Part shown: positions 16,414 to 25,202 of the stretch, in pieces
Layout: each line of letters opens with the position of its first letter
Position numbering within the stretch: position 1 is the first letter of the stretch
NCBI RefSeq assembly: GCF_004005865.1
Contig: NZ_SACN01000001.1
Span: forward strand, 1,054,001-1,118,000
Origin: Sphingomonas crocodyli
Lineage (GTDB): Bacteria > Pseudomonadota > Alphaproteobacteria > Sphingomonadales > Sphingomonadaceae
Direction of reading: 5' to 3'
Length of the DNA: 64,000 bases
The notes under the pieces: model-generated
What the model saw: only the letters and a program-made list of their open reading frames with translations
Databases searched by the model: none
Told to the model about the DNA's origin: nothing
Program-made: the position numbers and the translations under genes

Positions 16414-18216
16414 TCAGCCCAGCTCTGCGGCGAGCGCGTGCGGCACCGCCACGGGGAAATCGAGGATCATCTGGCCATTGCCCTTGCCGGGGCTGTCGAA
16501 ACGGATGTTGGCGGCGAGCCCGCCCCCCATCGAGTCCCGGATCAGGAAGTTGAGCGCGTGGAGCCCCGGCACATAGTGACGTGCGGCGGGGACGGCCTCT
16601 CCGCTGGCGGTCAGATGCGCATACCAGGCGCCGACCTTGTCCTCGGTCATCGACGCGGCGAGCCAGGGGACGAAGCGCGGATCGCGCGCGATGACGGCGA
16701 GGTTGAAGAGGTCGCCCTTGTCGCCGCTGCGCACCCACGCGAGTTTCGACAGCGGGACTGTCGCGCCCGCTTCGCCCTGCGGCTGGGGGAAGGCGGTGCG
16801 GACGATGCTCGCGCGATCGAAGGCGCCGTCGGTGGGGACGGGCACCTCCTCGGTGACGCCGTCATATTCGAGGGTGACGGTGGCGTGGCTCTTGTCGACC
16901 AGCACGCTCTGCAGATGCTGGACCATCGCGACCGAGGATGTGAGCGGCATCGAAGCGCCCGCGACGACCATCTGCGAGGCGGAGGCTTCGGCCATGAACA
17001 TCTCGACCGCCTCGCGCCGCTCATGCTCGACCGCGAAGCGCGCGACGACCTCACGGATGCCGCCGCCGGTTCCGTGCGGTCCGTAGCTGCTCTCGCTGCC
17101 CATCGCCTCGATCGACGTGCGGGTCCACTCGCCCCAGTTGCGGTCGCGCAGCATCTTGGATGTGCGGGCGATCAGGCTTTCGCCCAGATAGGTCGCCTTA
17201 GCCGCTGCCTCCTGCCCGACGATCGGGATCGCGTAGATGGCGCGCCAGCCATAGTCGTAGGTCAGGCATGTCTTGTAGGTCGACGGGCGCGATCGGCCCC
17301 GGGCGCCCGAGACGCGGACGCGATCGGGGCCGATCTGTTCGAGCGTCACGCCGCTGAAATCGCAGGCGACGTCCGGGACGAGATAGGCCGAGGCGTCCTC
17401 GACCTCGTAGAGCAATTGCTCGGCGACGGTGCCCACCGAGACGAGGCCGCCGGTGCCGGCAGGCTTGGTGATGACCGCGCTGCCGTCCGCATGGCACTCC
17501 GCGATCGGATAGCCGAGGTTCGCCCAGTCGGGCACCGCGCGCCAATCGGTGAATGTGCCGCCCGTCACCTGCGTCCCGCACTCGATCAGATGGCCGACGA
17601 GGGTGCCCGCCGCCATCTTGTCGAAGTCGTCCAGATCCCAGCCGAATTCGTGGATCAGCGCGCCGAGCGCGGTCGCGCTGTCGACGATGCGGCCGGTGAT
17701 GACGATGTCGGCGCCCTTGGCCAGCGCCTTCGCGATCGGCAGCGCGCCGAGATAGGCGGTGAAGGCGAGGACCGGATCGGCGCGGTCGAGCGCGTCGCCC
17801 AGGGTCGCGCCGGTGAACATCTCCGGCGTGTCGCGCAACTGGGGAAGAACGTGGCTGAGGTCCGATCCGTCGACCACCGCGACCGTCAGCGGCACGCCCG
17901 CCGCCGCGATCGCTTTCCGCAGCGCCGCCCCGCATGCCGCCGGATTGACCCCGCCGGCGTTGGCGATGACGCGGATACCGCGTTCGTGGATTGCGCGGAG
18001 GTGCGGGCCGATCATCCGATCGATGAAAGGTGCGACATAGCCCGCATCGGGATCGGCGAGCTTCATCCGGCCCATGCGGCCGACCACGGACTCCGCGAGC
18101 AGATCGAACACCATGTAATCGATGCGCGGTTCGGCCGAGAGGAATTGGGTGACGCCCAAGGCGGTGTCGTTCGCGGCGGCGCTCGCGCCCCCGATCCGCA
18201 CGATGCGGTCTGTCAT
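16414..18216 (-). CDS. AtuA-family protein (acyclic terpene utilisation), full length with C-terminal AtuA-like domain
   Basis: A 600-residue protein with two parts: the large AtuA (DUF1446) domain to about residue 460 (opening IVRIGGASAAANDT, then NAGGVNPAACG and DIVITGRIVDSATALGA), and a smaller C-terminal domain beginning near LAWVRSGDKGDLFN and ending with GMGG-like DSMGGGLAANIRFD. AtuA is required for citronellol/geranol catabolism in Pseudomonas but its reaction is unknown. The ATG has GAGAGGAT upstream. It is the first gene of the minus-strand run and faces an MFS gene, so the 188-nt gap holds the promoter for the whole run. Confidence 0.85.
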   Translation of the reverse strand: MTDRIVRIGGASAAANDTALGVTQFLSAEPRIDYMVFDLLAESVVGRMGRMKLADPDAGYVAPFIDRMIGPHLRAIHERGIRVIANAGGVNPAACGAALRKAIAAAGVPLTVAVVDGSDLSHVLPQLRDTPEMFTGATLGDALDRADPVLAFTAYLGALPIAKALAKGADIVITGRIVDSATALGALIHEFGWDLDDFDKMAAGTLVGHLIECGTQVTGGTFTDWRAVPDWANLGYPIAECHADGSAVITKPAGTGGLVSVGTVAEQLLYEVEDASAYLVPDVACDFSGVTLEQIGPDRVRVSGARGRSRPSTYKTCLTYDYGWRAIYAIPIVGQEAAAKATYLGESLIARTSKMLRDRNWGEWTRTSIEAMGSESSYGPHGTGGGIREVVARFAVEHERREAVEMFMAEASASQMVVAGASMPLTSSVAMVQHLQSVLVDKSHATVTLEYDGVTEEVPVPTDGAFDRASIVRTAFPQPQGEAGATVPLSKLAWVRSGDKGDLFNLAVIARDPRFVPWLAASMTEDKVGAWYAHLTASGEAVPAARHYVPGLHALNFLIRDSMGGGLAANIRFDSPGKGNGQMILDFPVAVPHALAAELG

Positions 18217-18404
18217 GCTGATCCTCTCTTTTTCTTGGGGCCAAGCCTAAGCGGGGGCGGGGCGGGGTGCCACTGCCGATTGGGCAAGCGGCGCTTCGAT
18301 TTTGCGCATGCCCGCCTTGTCTTTTCGGTAATTGTGCGCAGGGCCTGCACCCCATAGCCTCCGTTCCCAAGAGAGCCGCCGCAGAGCGTATCGAACGGAG
18401 AGCC

Positions 18405-19685
18405 ATGACGCCCGATCACACCCCATCCATGTCGCGCGGCCGCGCCTGGTTCGGCCTGGCTTTGCTCACCGCGATGATGACGCTCAACCAGATCGACCGG
18501 CGGGTCGCCTCGCTGGTGATCGAGCCGCTCAAGGCCGAGTTCGGGCTGACCGACAGCCAGCTGGGGATGCTGACCGGCCTTGCCTTCGGGATGGTCTATG
18601 CGATCACCGCGATCCCGCTGGGCCTGCTCGCCGACCGGATGAGCCGGCGTAATCTGCTCGCGATCGTGCTGGCGCTGTGGAGCGCGCTCACCGCGCTGGC
18701 GGGGCTGGCGAACAGCTATGCGCACCTGCTGCTCGCGCGGATCGGGGTGGGCGCGGCGGAGGCGGGGGCATCGCCGACCGCAGTATCGATGATCACCGAC
18801 ATGTTCCCGCGCGAACGGCGCGCGACCGCGGTGGCGATCTTCCAGACGGGGATTTCGCTGGGCTCGTTCCTCTGCTTCCTGGTCGGCGCGTGGATCGTCG
18901 CCGAATATGGCTGGCGAATGGCGTTCGTCGCCGCCGGCCTGCCGGGCATCCCGCTCGCCATCGCCTATCTCTTCTTCCTGCGCGAGCCGGAACGGGGGGC
19001 GCAGGAGGCGAAGAAGTTCGATTTTTCGGGCAACTGGCAAAGGCGGCTGGCCGATGCCTTCGGCTTCATCGGGCGCGACGGGCGGGTGATGTGCATCATC
19101 GTCGGCGCGGCTTTGCTGGCGGCGGCGAATACCGGGGTGCTCGGCTGGTTCGCGCCCTTCCTGATGCGCGAGCATGATCTGGACATCAAGCAGGCGGGCC
19201 TTGTCATCGCGCTGGGATCGGGCGTGTGCGGGGGGATCGGCCTGATCTTCACCGGCACGATCACCGATCGGCTGGCGAAGGGCGATCCGGGGCGGATGAT
19301 GTTCCTGTGCGCGGTTGCCGCCGGTATTACGGGCCTGTTCTCGGTATGGGCGGTGCTGGCCGCGACGGTGGGCATGACGATCGCGGCGATCATGGGATAC
19401 AGCCTGTTCTGCTACGCCTTCCTCGGCATCAGCTATGCCGCCCTCCTGAACCTGACCCCGCCACACTATCGCGGGACCGTGATCGCGATCGAGATGGTGA
19501 TGGCGAACCTGCTCGGTTATGGCGGCGGGCCCTATGTCGTCGGCGTGCTGAGCGACCTCTACGGCGGCGAACATTCGCTGCGCTGGGCGATGCTGACGCT
19601 CAACCTGTTCTATCTGGCGGGCGTTTTGTGCTTCTTCTTCGGTTCGGCGATCGACCGGCGGAAGGTGGCTGCGGCGACTGTGTAA
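18405..19685 (+). CDS. MFS transporter (Spinster-like)
   Basis: A 426-residue carrier with about 12 spans. It opens with the family pattern LNQIDRRVASLVIEPLKAEF, then LADRMSRRNLLAIV between helices 2 and 3. The ATG is preceded by CGGAG; the frame is open 46 codons further but that stretch is Cys- and Pro-rich and covers the divergent promoter. It faces the AtuA gene. A GCGCTTCGATTTTGCG stretch about 100 nt upstream weakly resembles the promoter element found at three other genes. Substrate unknown; uptake of the same compound handled by the AtuA run is likely. Confidence 0.85.
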   Translation: MTPDHTPSMSRGRAWFGLALLTAMMTLNQIDRRVASLVIEPLKAEFGLTDSQLGMLTGLAFGMVYAITAIPLGLLADRMSRRNLLAIVLALWSALTALAGLANSYAHLLLARIGVGAAEAGASPTAVSMITDMFPRERRATAVAIFQTGISLGSFLCFLVGAWIVAEYGWRMAFVAAGLPGIPLAIAYLFFLREPERGAQEAKKFDFSGNWQRRLADAFGFIGRDGRVMCIIVGAALLAAANTGVLGWFAPFLMREHDLDIKQAGLVIALGSGVCGGIGLIFTGTITDRLAKGDPGRMMFLCAVAAGITGLFSVWAVLAATVGMTIAAIMGYSLFCYAFLGISYAALLNLTPPHYRGTVIAIEMVMANLLGYGGGPYVVGVLSDLYGGEHSLRWAMLTLNLFYLAGVLCFFFGSAIDRRKVAAATV

Positions 19686-19786
19686 CGGTGAAAGCCACAA
19701 TGGTTGCGGCTTTTGTGGCCTTTGGTTTTTCCCGCAAATTCTCCCTCTGCGTCGCCTTCGAAGCAGAAGCCTGTGAAAAAGCTGGA

Positions 19787-20467
19787 CTAGTTTCCCGGCA
19801 ATAGTGGGATGACGTCATCCCTGTCTTCGTCGATAATCTCGCAGTGCCTGAATATGAGCATGGATGACGCGATCTGCATGATTTGGCCTGAGAAAGTTAT
19901 TTCGTCCCCTTCATTGACGCCAAAGAAGCGATCTCTCCAGTCCTTGGCGCGAAAGCTAAGGGTGACGCTGATGCCGGCCTGCAATGTCACGAGTATCTCG
20001 TATTTGACATCCATCACGACCGCTACAGTGCCGCGAAGTCGCATCCATTTCCCGATATATGGCTTCACCAACGAAGTGATTTGCATCGGAGTGCGGTCGT
20101 TCATCCTCACGAAAATATCGTGCGGCCGCACGGTGGTAGCGAGATAAGTCCGCTTGGCTTCTCGTGGTGGCCGCCCGATAGGGCCGCCACTGAAGTTAGT
20201 CGCCGTGGGGATAATCTCTCCGTCTTCCAGCTGAAAATACCACCAGACAACGCTGCCGAAGGCGACTGCGCACGCTGCCCCGGCAATGCCGAGTGTTGCT
20301 ATCCGGAACAACGTGAGTGCCGATCCTATTATGGGTAGGACTTCCCATCCGTATGCAGCCCTTGCTTCATCCAATGCGGTTTTTGTAAGCCACCCCAGAG
20401 AGGCCAGTAACACCGCGCCGACTGCAGCAAGAACCGGCTTCTGAATTGGCTGCCATATATTGCCCAT
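19787..20467 (-). CDS. Hypothetical membrane-anchored protein, low GC
   Basis: A 226-residue protein I do not recognise. It starts MGNIWQPIQKPVLAAVGAVL, with two hydrophobic spans (about 12-28 and 48-70) and a cytoplasmic or periplasmic C-terminal region rich in beta-type residues, with a repeated pattern of basic and hydrophobic residues that could be an OB-like fold (KWMRLRGTVAVVMDVKYEI and GDEITFSGQI). The base composition is visibly lower in GC than its neighbours, which suggests recent transfer. A TTG codon 18 residues earlier is rejected because a good promoter -10 box overlaps it. It lies downstream of the SnoaL-like gene but appears to have its own promoter. Confidence 0.65.
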   Translation of the reverse strand: MGNIWQPIQKPVLAAVGAVLLASLGWLTKTALDEARAAYGWEVLPIIGSALTLFRIATLGIAGAACAVAFGSVVWWYFQLEDGEIIPTATNFSGGPIGRPPREAKRTYLATTVRPHDIFVRMNDRTPMQITSLVKPYIGKWMRLRGTVAVVMDVKYEILVTLQAGISVTLSFRAKDWRDRFFGVNEGDEITFSGQIMQIASSMLIFRHCEIIDEDRDDVIPLLPGN

Positions 20468-20510
20468 ACTAGCGTTCCGATAGCAGGTCTTTAAACTACG
20501 CAAACGCTCA

Positions 20511-20538
20511 TTTATAACCAAATAGGCAAAATGTCAAG
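20511..20538 (-). promoter_or_regulatory. Sigma-70-like promoter
   Basis: On the minus strand TTGACA is followed after 15-16 nt by TATAAA. The -35 overlaps the stop codon of the SnoaL-like gene, and the hypothetical membrane protein starts about 45 nt beyond the -10. The AT-rich, near-consensus boxes stand out in this GC-rich sequence. Confidence 0.65.
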
Positions 20539-20935
20539 CCGGTTGGCGTTTCTTTCCGAAGGCCTCGGCGCCGACGATCGAGTTGTTATATTCGCGCATC
20601 TGGAGAACCTTGCCGTCCTGCATCAGGAACAGGATGTGGTAATCGTTGCGGAAGGGCACGCCGTCGATCAGGGTCGCGGTGCCGACCGCCTCGATCGAGA
20701 CGCGATCCTCCTCCGCCGTGACGTGGGCGATGTCGAACGTGATCGGTTCGGCCAGCATCGACTGGAGGCCGGCGGAGAGCTTGAGGAAGGTGTCCTTGTC
20801 GAGCAGGCCGCGCGTCGGCATCCAGAAGCTGAAATCGGGCGCGGCGATGGCCATGTCCGGATTGCGCGCGCTGATCGATCGCAGGAAGGCGATTGCGGTC
20901 TGCTTGTTGGCCGCGTTTTGGGTTTCTGGGCTCAA
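20534..20935 (-). CDS. SnoaL/NTF2-like protein
   Basis: A 133-residue protein of the NTF2-like fold: an early helix (QTAIAFLRSISARNPD), then DFSFWMPTRG and the C-terminal strands DGVPFRNDYHILFLMQDGKV followed by LQMREYNN. These are usual for SnoaL-like cyclases, isomerases and dehydratases such as ketosteroid isomerase relatives. The start is TTG, overlapping the stop of the upstream CoA ligase by 4 nt, so the pair is translationally coupled. An isomerase or dehydratase acting on the ligase product is a reasonable but unproved role. Confidence 0.75.
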   Translation of the reverse strand: MSPETQNAANKQTAIAFLRSISARNPDMAIAAPDFSFWMPTRGLLDKDTFLKLSAGLQSMLAEPITFDIAHVTAEEDRVSIEAVGTATLIDGVPFRNDYHILFLMQDGKVLQMREYNNSIVGAEAFGKKRQPA

Positions 20936-22584
20936 GAGTTCGTCTCCAGGTCGCGCCGGAATGTCCCGCGATCGATCTTCATCGTCGGGGTGCGGGGGAG
21001 GGGTAGGTCGCGCAGGTGGATCATCTTGGGCACCTTATAGCCGGCAAGGCGGGTGCGGGCGTAGGTTCGCAGGTCTTCCGGATCGGCGGCGGTGCGCAGG
21101 ACCACGGTGGCCTCGACCCGCTCGCCCAGCCGGTCGTCGGGGCGGCCATAAGCGATGACTTCGGCGACGGCGGGGTGATCGCCCAGGACGCGCTCGACCT
21201 CGGCGCAATAGACGTTCTCGCCGCCCGAGATGATCATGTTCTTGCGCCGATCGGCGAGGTAGAGGCGGCCGTCCGCATCGACCCAGCCATTGTCGCCGGT
21301 GCGCAGCCAGCCGTCGCGGATCGTCTCCGCCGTCGCGGCCGGATCGCCGACGTAGCTGTTCATCATGTGCGGGCCGCGCACGCAGATTTCGCCATGTTCC
21401 CCCGGCGCCGCATCCTGCCCGTCGGCGTCGCGGACGATGCGCAGTTCGACCGAGGGCAGGACGTAGCCGACCGAGTCCGGATGCGCGAGATAATCGGCGC
21501 CGCAGATGGTGGAGATCCACGCCGCGCTTTCGGTCTGACCGTAGGTGTTGGCGACCATCACGTCGGGCATGGCGACGCGCAGCCGTTCGACCGTGCGCAG
21601 ATCGAGCGAGGCGGCGCCGTTGGACAGGACCATGATCGCGCCCAGATTGTCGGGGCCGGCGCGGGGGGAGGCCATCAGATCGGTGAGCATCGTCGGTACG
21701 AAGGCGAGGCGGGTCAGCGGCTCGCGCTCCATCAGGTCGTAGGCGGTCTCGACGTCCCATTTGGGCAGGACGAACAGAGGCGCGCCGAAATAGGCGCCGC
21801 GCAGGAACGGCATAACGCCCGAGAAATGGAACATCGGCGATGCGATGACGGTCGCCGAGCAGGCCGAGCCGCGTTCGGGGGCGACCGCGCGGCCGCTCTC
21901 CATCGTGAAGCGGCGGTCCTGCATTTCGCCCGCCATGCCCGCGAGCGCGACGACATGCGCCATCGCGCCATGATCGATCCGCACCGCCTTGGGGAAGCCG
22001 GTGGTGCCGGAGGTGAAGAGGACGACCGCCGGATCGGCCTCCCCCCGCAAGCCCCACGCGAGCGCATGATCGGGGCCGGCGGCCATCGCAGCGAGATCGG
22101 CCTGCTCGACGATGCGCCAGCCGGCGGCGTCCGCCTCGGCGCGGATGATGGCGGTGCGTTCGGGATCGGCGATCAGGATGCGCGCGCCGACTTTCGCGAT
22201 CGCATGCGCCATCTCCTCCGCCACGCAGCGCGTATTGACGAGGACGGCGGCTCCTCCGGTTGCGATGACGGCGATGAAGCTCGCCATCCAATCGACCCCC
22301 GCCGTCATCAGCAGCGCGACATAGTCGCCGGGCTGGACGTGGTAATCCTCGCGGAGAGCATGGGCGATCCGGCCTGCGCGGGCGAAGACGTCGTCATAGC
22401 TGTGGGTCTGCCCCGCCGCCTCGACCATGCGGCGGCTCCCATGCGCCTGCGCGGTCTGGAGGACGCCGGTGATCGTATGGGGATGATCGCGGAAGCGCGG
22501 GCCGTGGGGCGTATCGATGAGCGCAAACGGCCCGTCGGGCGCGGTGAGCGCGAGCGCCACCGGATCGATGCAGCGATGGATCAT
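20932..22584 (-). CDS. Acyl-CoA synthetase (ANL family)
   Basis: A 550-residue adenylating enzyme. The P-loop VVLFTSGTTGFPKAV, the NTYGQTES motif, DGWLRTGDNG and RRKNMIISGGENVYCAEVE are all present; the C-terminal catalytic Lys is probably in PRTPTMKIDRG. It is distinct from the FadD3-like ligase (longer by about 34 residues, different motif context). It is divergent from an amidohydrolase and coupled to a SnoaL-like gene, so it may activate a different acid entering the same pathway. The specific substrate cannot be read from sequence. Confidence 0.85.
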   Translation of the reverse strand: MIHRCIDPVALALTAPDGPFALIDTPHGPRFRDHPHTITGVLQTAQAHGSRRMVEAAGQTHSYDDVFARAGRIAHALREDYHVQPGDYVALLMTAGVDWMASFIAVIATGGAAVLVNTRCVAEEMAHAIAKVGARILIADPERTAIIRAEADAAGWRIVEQADLAAMAAGPDHALAWGLRGEADPAVVLFTSGTTGFPKAVRIDHGAMAHVVALAGMAGEMQDRRFTMESGRAVAPERGSACSATVIASPMFHFSGVMPFLRGAYFGAPLFVLPKWDVETAYDLMEREPLTRLAFVPTMLTDLMASPRAGPDNLGAIMVLSNGAASLDLRTVERLRVAMPDVMVANTYGQTESAAWISTICGADYLAHPDSVGYVLPSVELRIVRDADGQDAAPGEHGEICVRGPHMMNSYVGDPAATAETIRDGWLRTGDNGWVDADGRLYLADRRKNMIISGGENVYCAEVERVLGDHPAVAEVIAYGRPDDRLGERVEATVVLRTAADPEDLRTYARTRLAGYKVPKMIHLRDLPLPRTPTMKIDRGTFRRDLETNS

Positions 22585-22692
22585 CCCTCTCCTTCGGCCA
22601 TGCTTTTGCAGCGGCTCTTTGAAGTTACTATGTCGTCGATAAGTAAGTGAGTCGGCGCGAACCGGCTACCACCATGAGGGGAGGGTTAGACC

Positions 22693-23562
22693 ATGCCGAT
22701 GCCGCGCGATATCCGGGTGATCGATACCCATGTGAACATCCCGTGGGATCAGCATGATGCCGAACGTTACGGATCGCTGCGTGCGCTCCAGCGCGATCGC
22801 GAGAGCCTCGACGCGTTTCACATGCCCGCGCAGTACATGTTCCGCGGCATTCCCGATCTGGGCAGCGATCCGGCGACGTTCGTGGCGCGCGTGGTTGAGG
22901 CGATGGACAAGCACAATATCGGGACGGCTTTGATCCCGGTGGGCGATGCGATCCGCTATCCCGAGATACGCGATCGATATGCCGATCGCTTCGTGTTCCA
23001 GTCCTCGGTCAATCCGTACAATGGGGTCGAGGAGATACGGCGGCTCAAGAAGCTCCACGCCGAATATGGCCTGCGCGCGCTCAGCTTCTTTCCGGCCGGC
23101 TCCTATCCGCAGGTCGCGATCAACGACAAGCCGATGTACCCGATCTACACGCTCGCCTGCGAACTCGGTCTGCCGATCTTCGTCAATGCGGGGGTGCCGG
23201 GGCCGCGCATTCCGCTGGATACGCAAAGGGTCGAGCTGATCGACGAGATCTGCTGGTTCTTCCCCGAACTGACCTTCGTGATGCGCCACGGGGCGGAGCC
23301 GTGGGAGGAGCTGGCGGTCAAGCTGATGCTCAAATATCCGGGGCTGCATTATTCGACGAGCGCCTTCGCGCCGAAACATTATCCCAAGGCGATCATCGAC
23401 TTCGCGAACACGCGTGGGAGCGACAAGATCATCTATGCGGGATATTTCCCGGCGGGCCTGTCGCTCGATCGCATCTTCGCCGAGCTGGAGAGCGTGCCGT
23501 TCAAGGACGAGGTGTGGCCGAAGTTCCTGGCGGGGAATGCGGCGCGGGTGCTGAAAATTTAG
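22693..23562 (+). CDS. Amidohydrolase family 2 protein with atypical metal site
   Basis: A 289-residue TIM-barrel protein. The start ATG follows GGGGAGGG. The first strand reads IDTHVNIPWDQ, so the HxH pair is H-V-N, the reverse of the pattern in the other three paralogues. A His in VMRHGAEPWEE is a later ligand. The C-terminal catalytic Asp usually in GSD is not obvious: the matching segment reads IIYAGYFPAGLS. It may therefore be a metal-poor or non-hydrolytic variant. It is divergent from the second CoA ligase and ends at a long palindromic repeat. Confidence 0.75.
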   Translation: MPMPRDIRVIDTHVNIPWDQHDAERYGSLRALQRDRESLDAFHMPAQYMFRGIPDLGSDPATFVARVVEAMDKHNIGTALIPVGDAIRYPEIRDRYADRFVFQSSVNPYNGVEEIRRLKKLHAEYGLRALSFFPAGSYPQVAINDKPMYPIYTLACELGLPIFVNAGVPGPRIPLDTQRVELIDEICWFFPELTFVMRHGAEPWEELAVKLMLKYPGLHYSTSAFAPKHYPKAIIDFANTRGSDKIIYAGYFPAGLSLDRIFAELESVPFKDEVWPKFLAGNAARVLKI

Positions 23563-23690
23563 TCCTCCCCCGGAGGGGGAGGGGGACCGCGCGAAGCGTG
23601 GTGGAGGGGTAGCTACTCACGAGGGCATCACTGCCGGCCAATACCCCTCCGTCACGCCTTCGGCGCGCCACCTCCCCCGCCGGGGGAGGA
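23563..23690. repeat. Long palindromic intergenic repeat (TCCTCCCC type)
   Basis: The ends TCCTCCCCCGG and CCGGGGGAGGA are inverted copies, with inner complementary segments (GGGGACCGCGCGAAGCG.GGTGGAGGGGT against ACCCCTCC...CGCGCCACCTCCCC). It separates the amidohydrolase from the convergent TetR gene and could end both transcripts. The same family occurs after the flavin monooxygenase gene. Confidence 0.75.
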
Positions 23691-23691
23691 T

Positions 23692-24345
23692 CTACTTTGC
23701 CGTCAGCCGCCCGCGCATGTCCGCCACGAAGGCGGTGCCGAAGCCTTTCAGGTCGACCGAGTGGGGGTCGATCAGCCAGCGCAGGCCCAGGCCGCGCAGG
23801 GTTTCGTGGATCGCGAGCGCCTGGAAACCGACATCGATGTCGGCGCGGATCTCGCCCGCCGCGCGACCGGCCTCGATATAGGCGCGGAAGCGCGCTTCGC
23901 CGCCGGGGGAGACTTCGCGGGCGAGCATGCTGAGTTCGGGGGAACGATGCTCGGTCTCCGCGAAGCTCGCCTCCATCAGCAACAGATAATAGGCCCGCGC
24001 ATATTCGGGATGCGTGTCGAAATGGTCGATCCAGCGGATGATCGCATCCGACAAAGTGGCCAGCGCACGATCGGCGGGCGGCGGGGGCAGGGATTCGATC
24101 CAGTAATCGACGATCAGCCGCTTCAAACATTCGCGCAGCAGATTGTCCTTGTTGCCGAACAGATGCGCGGGAAGGCCGCGGCTGTATCCGGCGGCCTCGC
24201 CAACCTCCGCCAATGTCGTGCGCGTGATGCCGCGATCGGCGATCATCATCAAAGCGGCGTGGACGATCCGCCGTTCGGATTGGGCGCGGCGCTCCTGCTG
24301 GGTGCGGCGTGGTTTCGCAATCTGGGCCGGTGCGGCGGCTGTCAT
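23692..24345 (-). CDS. TetR-family regulator
   Basis: A 217-residue regulator. The HTH lies at about residues 28-65: MMIADRGITRTTLAEVGEAA then GYSRGLPAHLFGNKDNLL. The ligand-binding C-terminal domain is less conserved. The chosen start MTAAAPAQIAKPRR leaves a normal basic N-terminal arm; no strong ribosome-binding site is seen. It faces an SDR gene. Its promoter region contains ATCGGTTCG, which matches half of a perfect 16-bp palindrome before the luciferase-like operon near 61 kb, so it may control both. Confidence 0.85.
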   Translation of the reverse strand: MTAAAPAQIAKPRRTQQERRAQSERRIVHAALMMIADRGITRTTLAEVGEAAGYSRGLPAHLFGNKDNLLRECLKRLIVDYWIESLPPPPADRALATLSDAIIRWIDHFDTHPEYARAYYLLLMEASFAETEHRSPELSMLAREVSPGGEARFRAYIEAGRAAGEIRADIDVGFQALAIHETLRGLGLRWLIDPHSVDLKGFGTAFVADMRGRLTAK

Positions 24346-24356
24346 GCAATTTCTGT

Positions 24357-24365
24357 ATCGGTTCG
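24357..24365. promoter_or_regulatory. Candidate TetR operator half-site
   Basis: ATCGGTTCG lies 11 nt upstream of the TetR start codon in the TetR/SDR divergent region. It is identical to nine bases of the palindrome CGAACCGATCGGTTCG near 60.9 kb. The other half-site here is degenerate. Confidence 0.35.
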
Positions 24366-24458
24366 GCAGTGGACAAGTAAAGCGCCGCGCCCCCAAATGG
24401 GGAGAGACGAGTCCGGCGCCCGTGCGCACAGCGGGCCGAACGGAAAAAGGCGAGGGTG

Positions 24459-25202
24459 ATGAGCGACAGCCGGGTGGCATTGATTACGGGCGGCACGCGG
24501 GGGATCGGCAAGGCGATCGCCGATCGGCTGCTGAGCGACGGCTGGCGGGTCGCGGTGTGCGGGCGCACGCCGCCGGCCGAAGATGACGGCGCGGTCTTCA
24601 TCCAGGCGGACATTCGCGACGCGCAGGTGGCTGAGGATCTGGTCGCGCAGGTGAAGGAGCGGTTCGGTCGGCTCGACCTGCTGGTCAACAATGCGGGCGG
24701 TTCGCCCAATGTCGGGCTGGCCGACAGTTCGGCGAAGCTGGTCGAGCGTGTCGTGGCGCTCAACCTGCTCGGCCCGATCTACCTCGCGCGCGCGGCGCAT
24801 GCGGTGATGGTGGGGCAGACCGAGGGCGGCTCCGTCATCAACATCGCCAGCGTTTCGGGCAAGCGCGCCTCGCCGGGGACGGTCGCTTATGGTGCGGCGA
24901 AGGCAGGGTTGTTGAGCGCGACCAGCGGCATGGCGATGGAATGGGGCCCGAAGGTGCGCGTCAACGCGATCATCGTCGGGCTGGTCGAGGCCGAGGAAGG
25001 GCAGGACGACCATTATGGCGGCCCCCCCGGCGTTGCGCGGATTTCGAACATGCTACCGATGAAGCGGATGGCGTGGGGCGCGGACATCGCGAACGCGGTC
25101 GTCTGGCTCGCCTCCGATCAGGCGGCCTATGTCAGCGGCGCGGAGCTGGCGGTGCATGGCGGCGGCGAAGTGCCCGCCTATCTGGGGCTGGCGCATGGCT
25201 AA
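24459..25202 (+). CDS. Short-chain dehydrogenase/reductase
   Basis: A 247-residue classical SDR: TGGTRGIG at the cofactor site, NNAGG, IASVSGKRASPGTVAYGAAK with the catalytic Ser, Tyr and Lys, and C-terminal YVSGAELAVHGGG. The ATG after AAAGGCGAGG is used; a GTG codon directly before it is an alternative. It is divergent from the TetR gene and its stop overlaps the start of the LuxR regulator, so the two are probably one transcript. Substrate unknown, probably a ring alcohol or ketone. Confidence 0.85.
   Translation: MSDSRVALITGGTRGIGKAIADRLLSDGWRVAVCGRTPPAEDDGAVFIQADIRDAQVAEDLVAQVKERFGRLDLLVNNAGGSPNVGLADSSAKLVERVVALNLLGPIYLARAAHAVMVGQTEGGSVINIASVSGKRASPGTVAYGAAKAGLLSATSGMAMEWGPKVRVNAIIVGLVEAEEGQDDHYGGPPGVARISNMLPMKRMAWGADIANAVVWLASDQAAYVSGAELAVHGGGEVPAYLGLAHG

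Noticed and set aside
16438..18357. 639-codon plus-strand frame opposite the AtuA gene
   Set aside because: Antisense shadow; AtuA domain signatures are on the minus strand.
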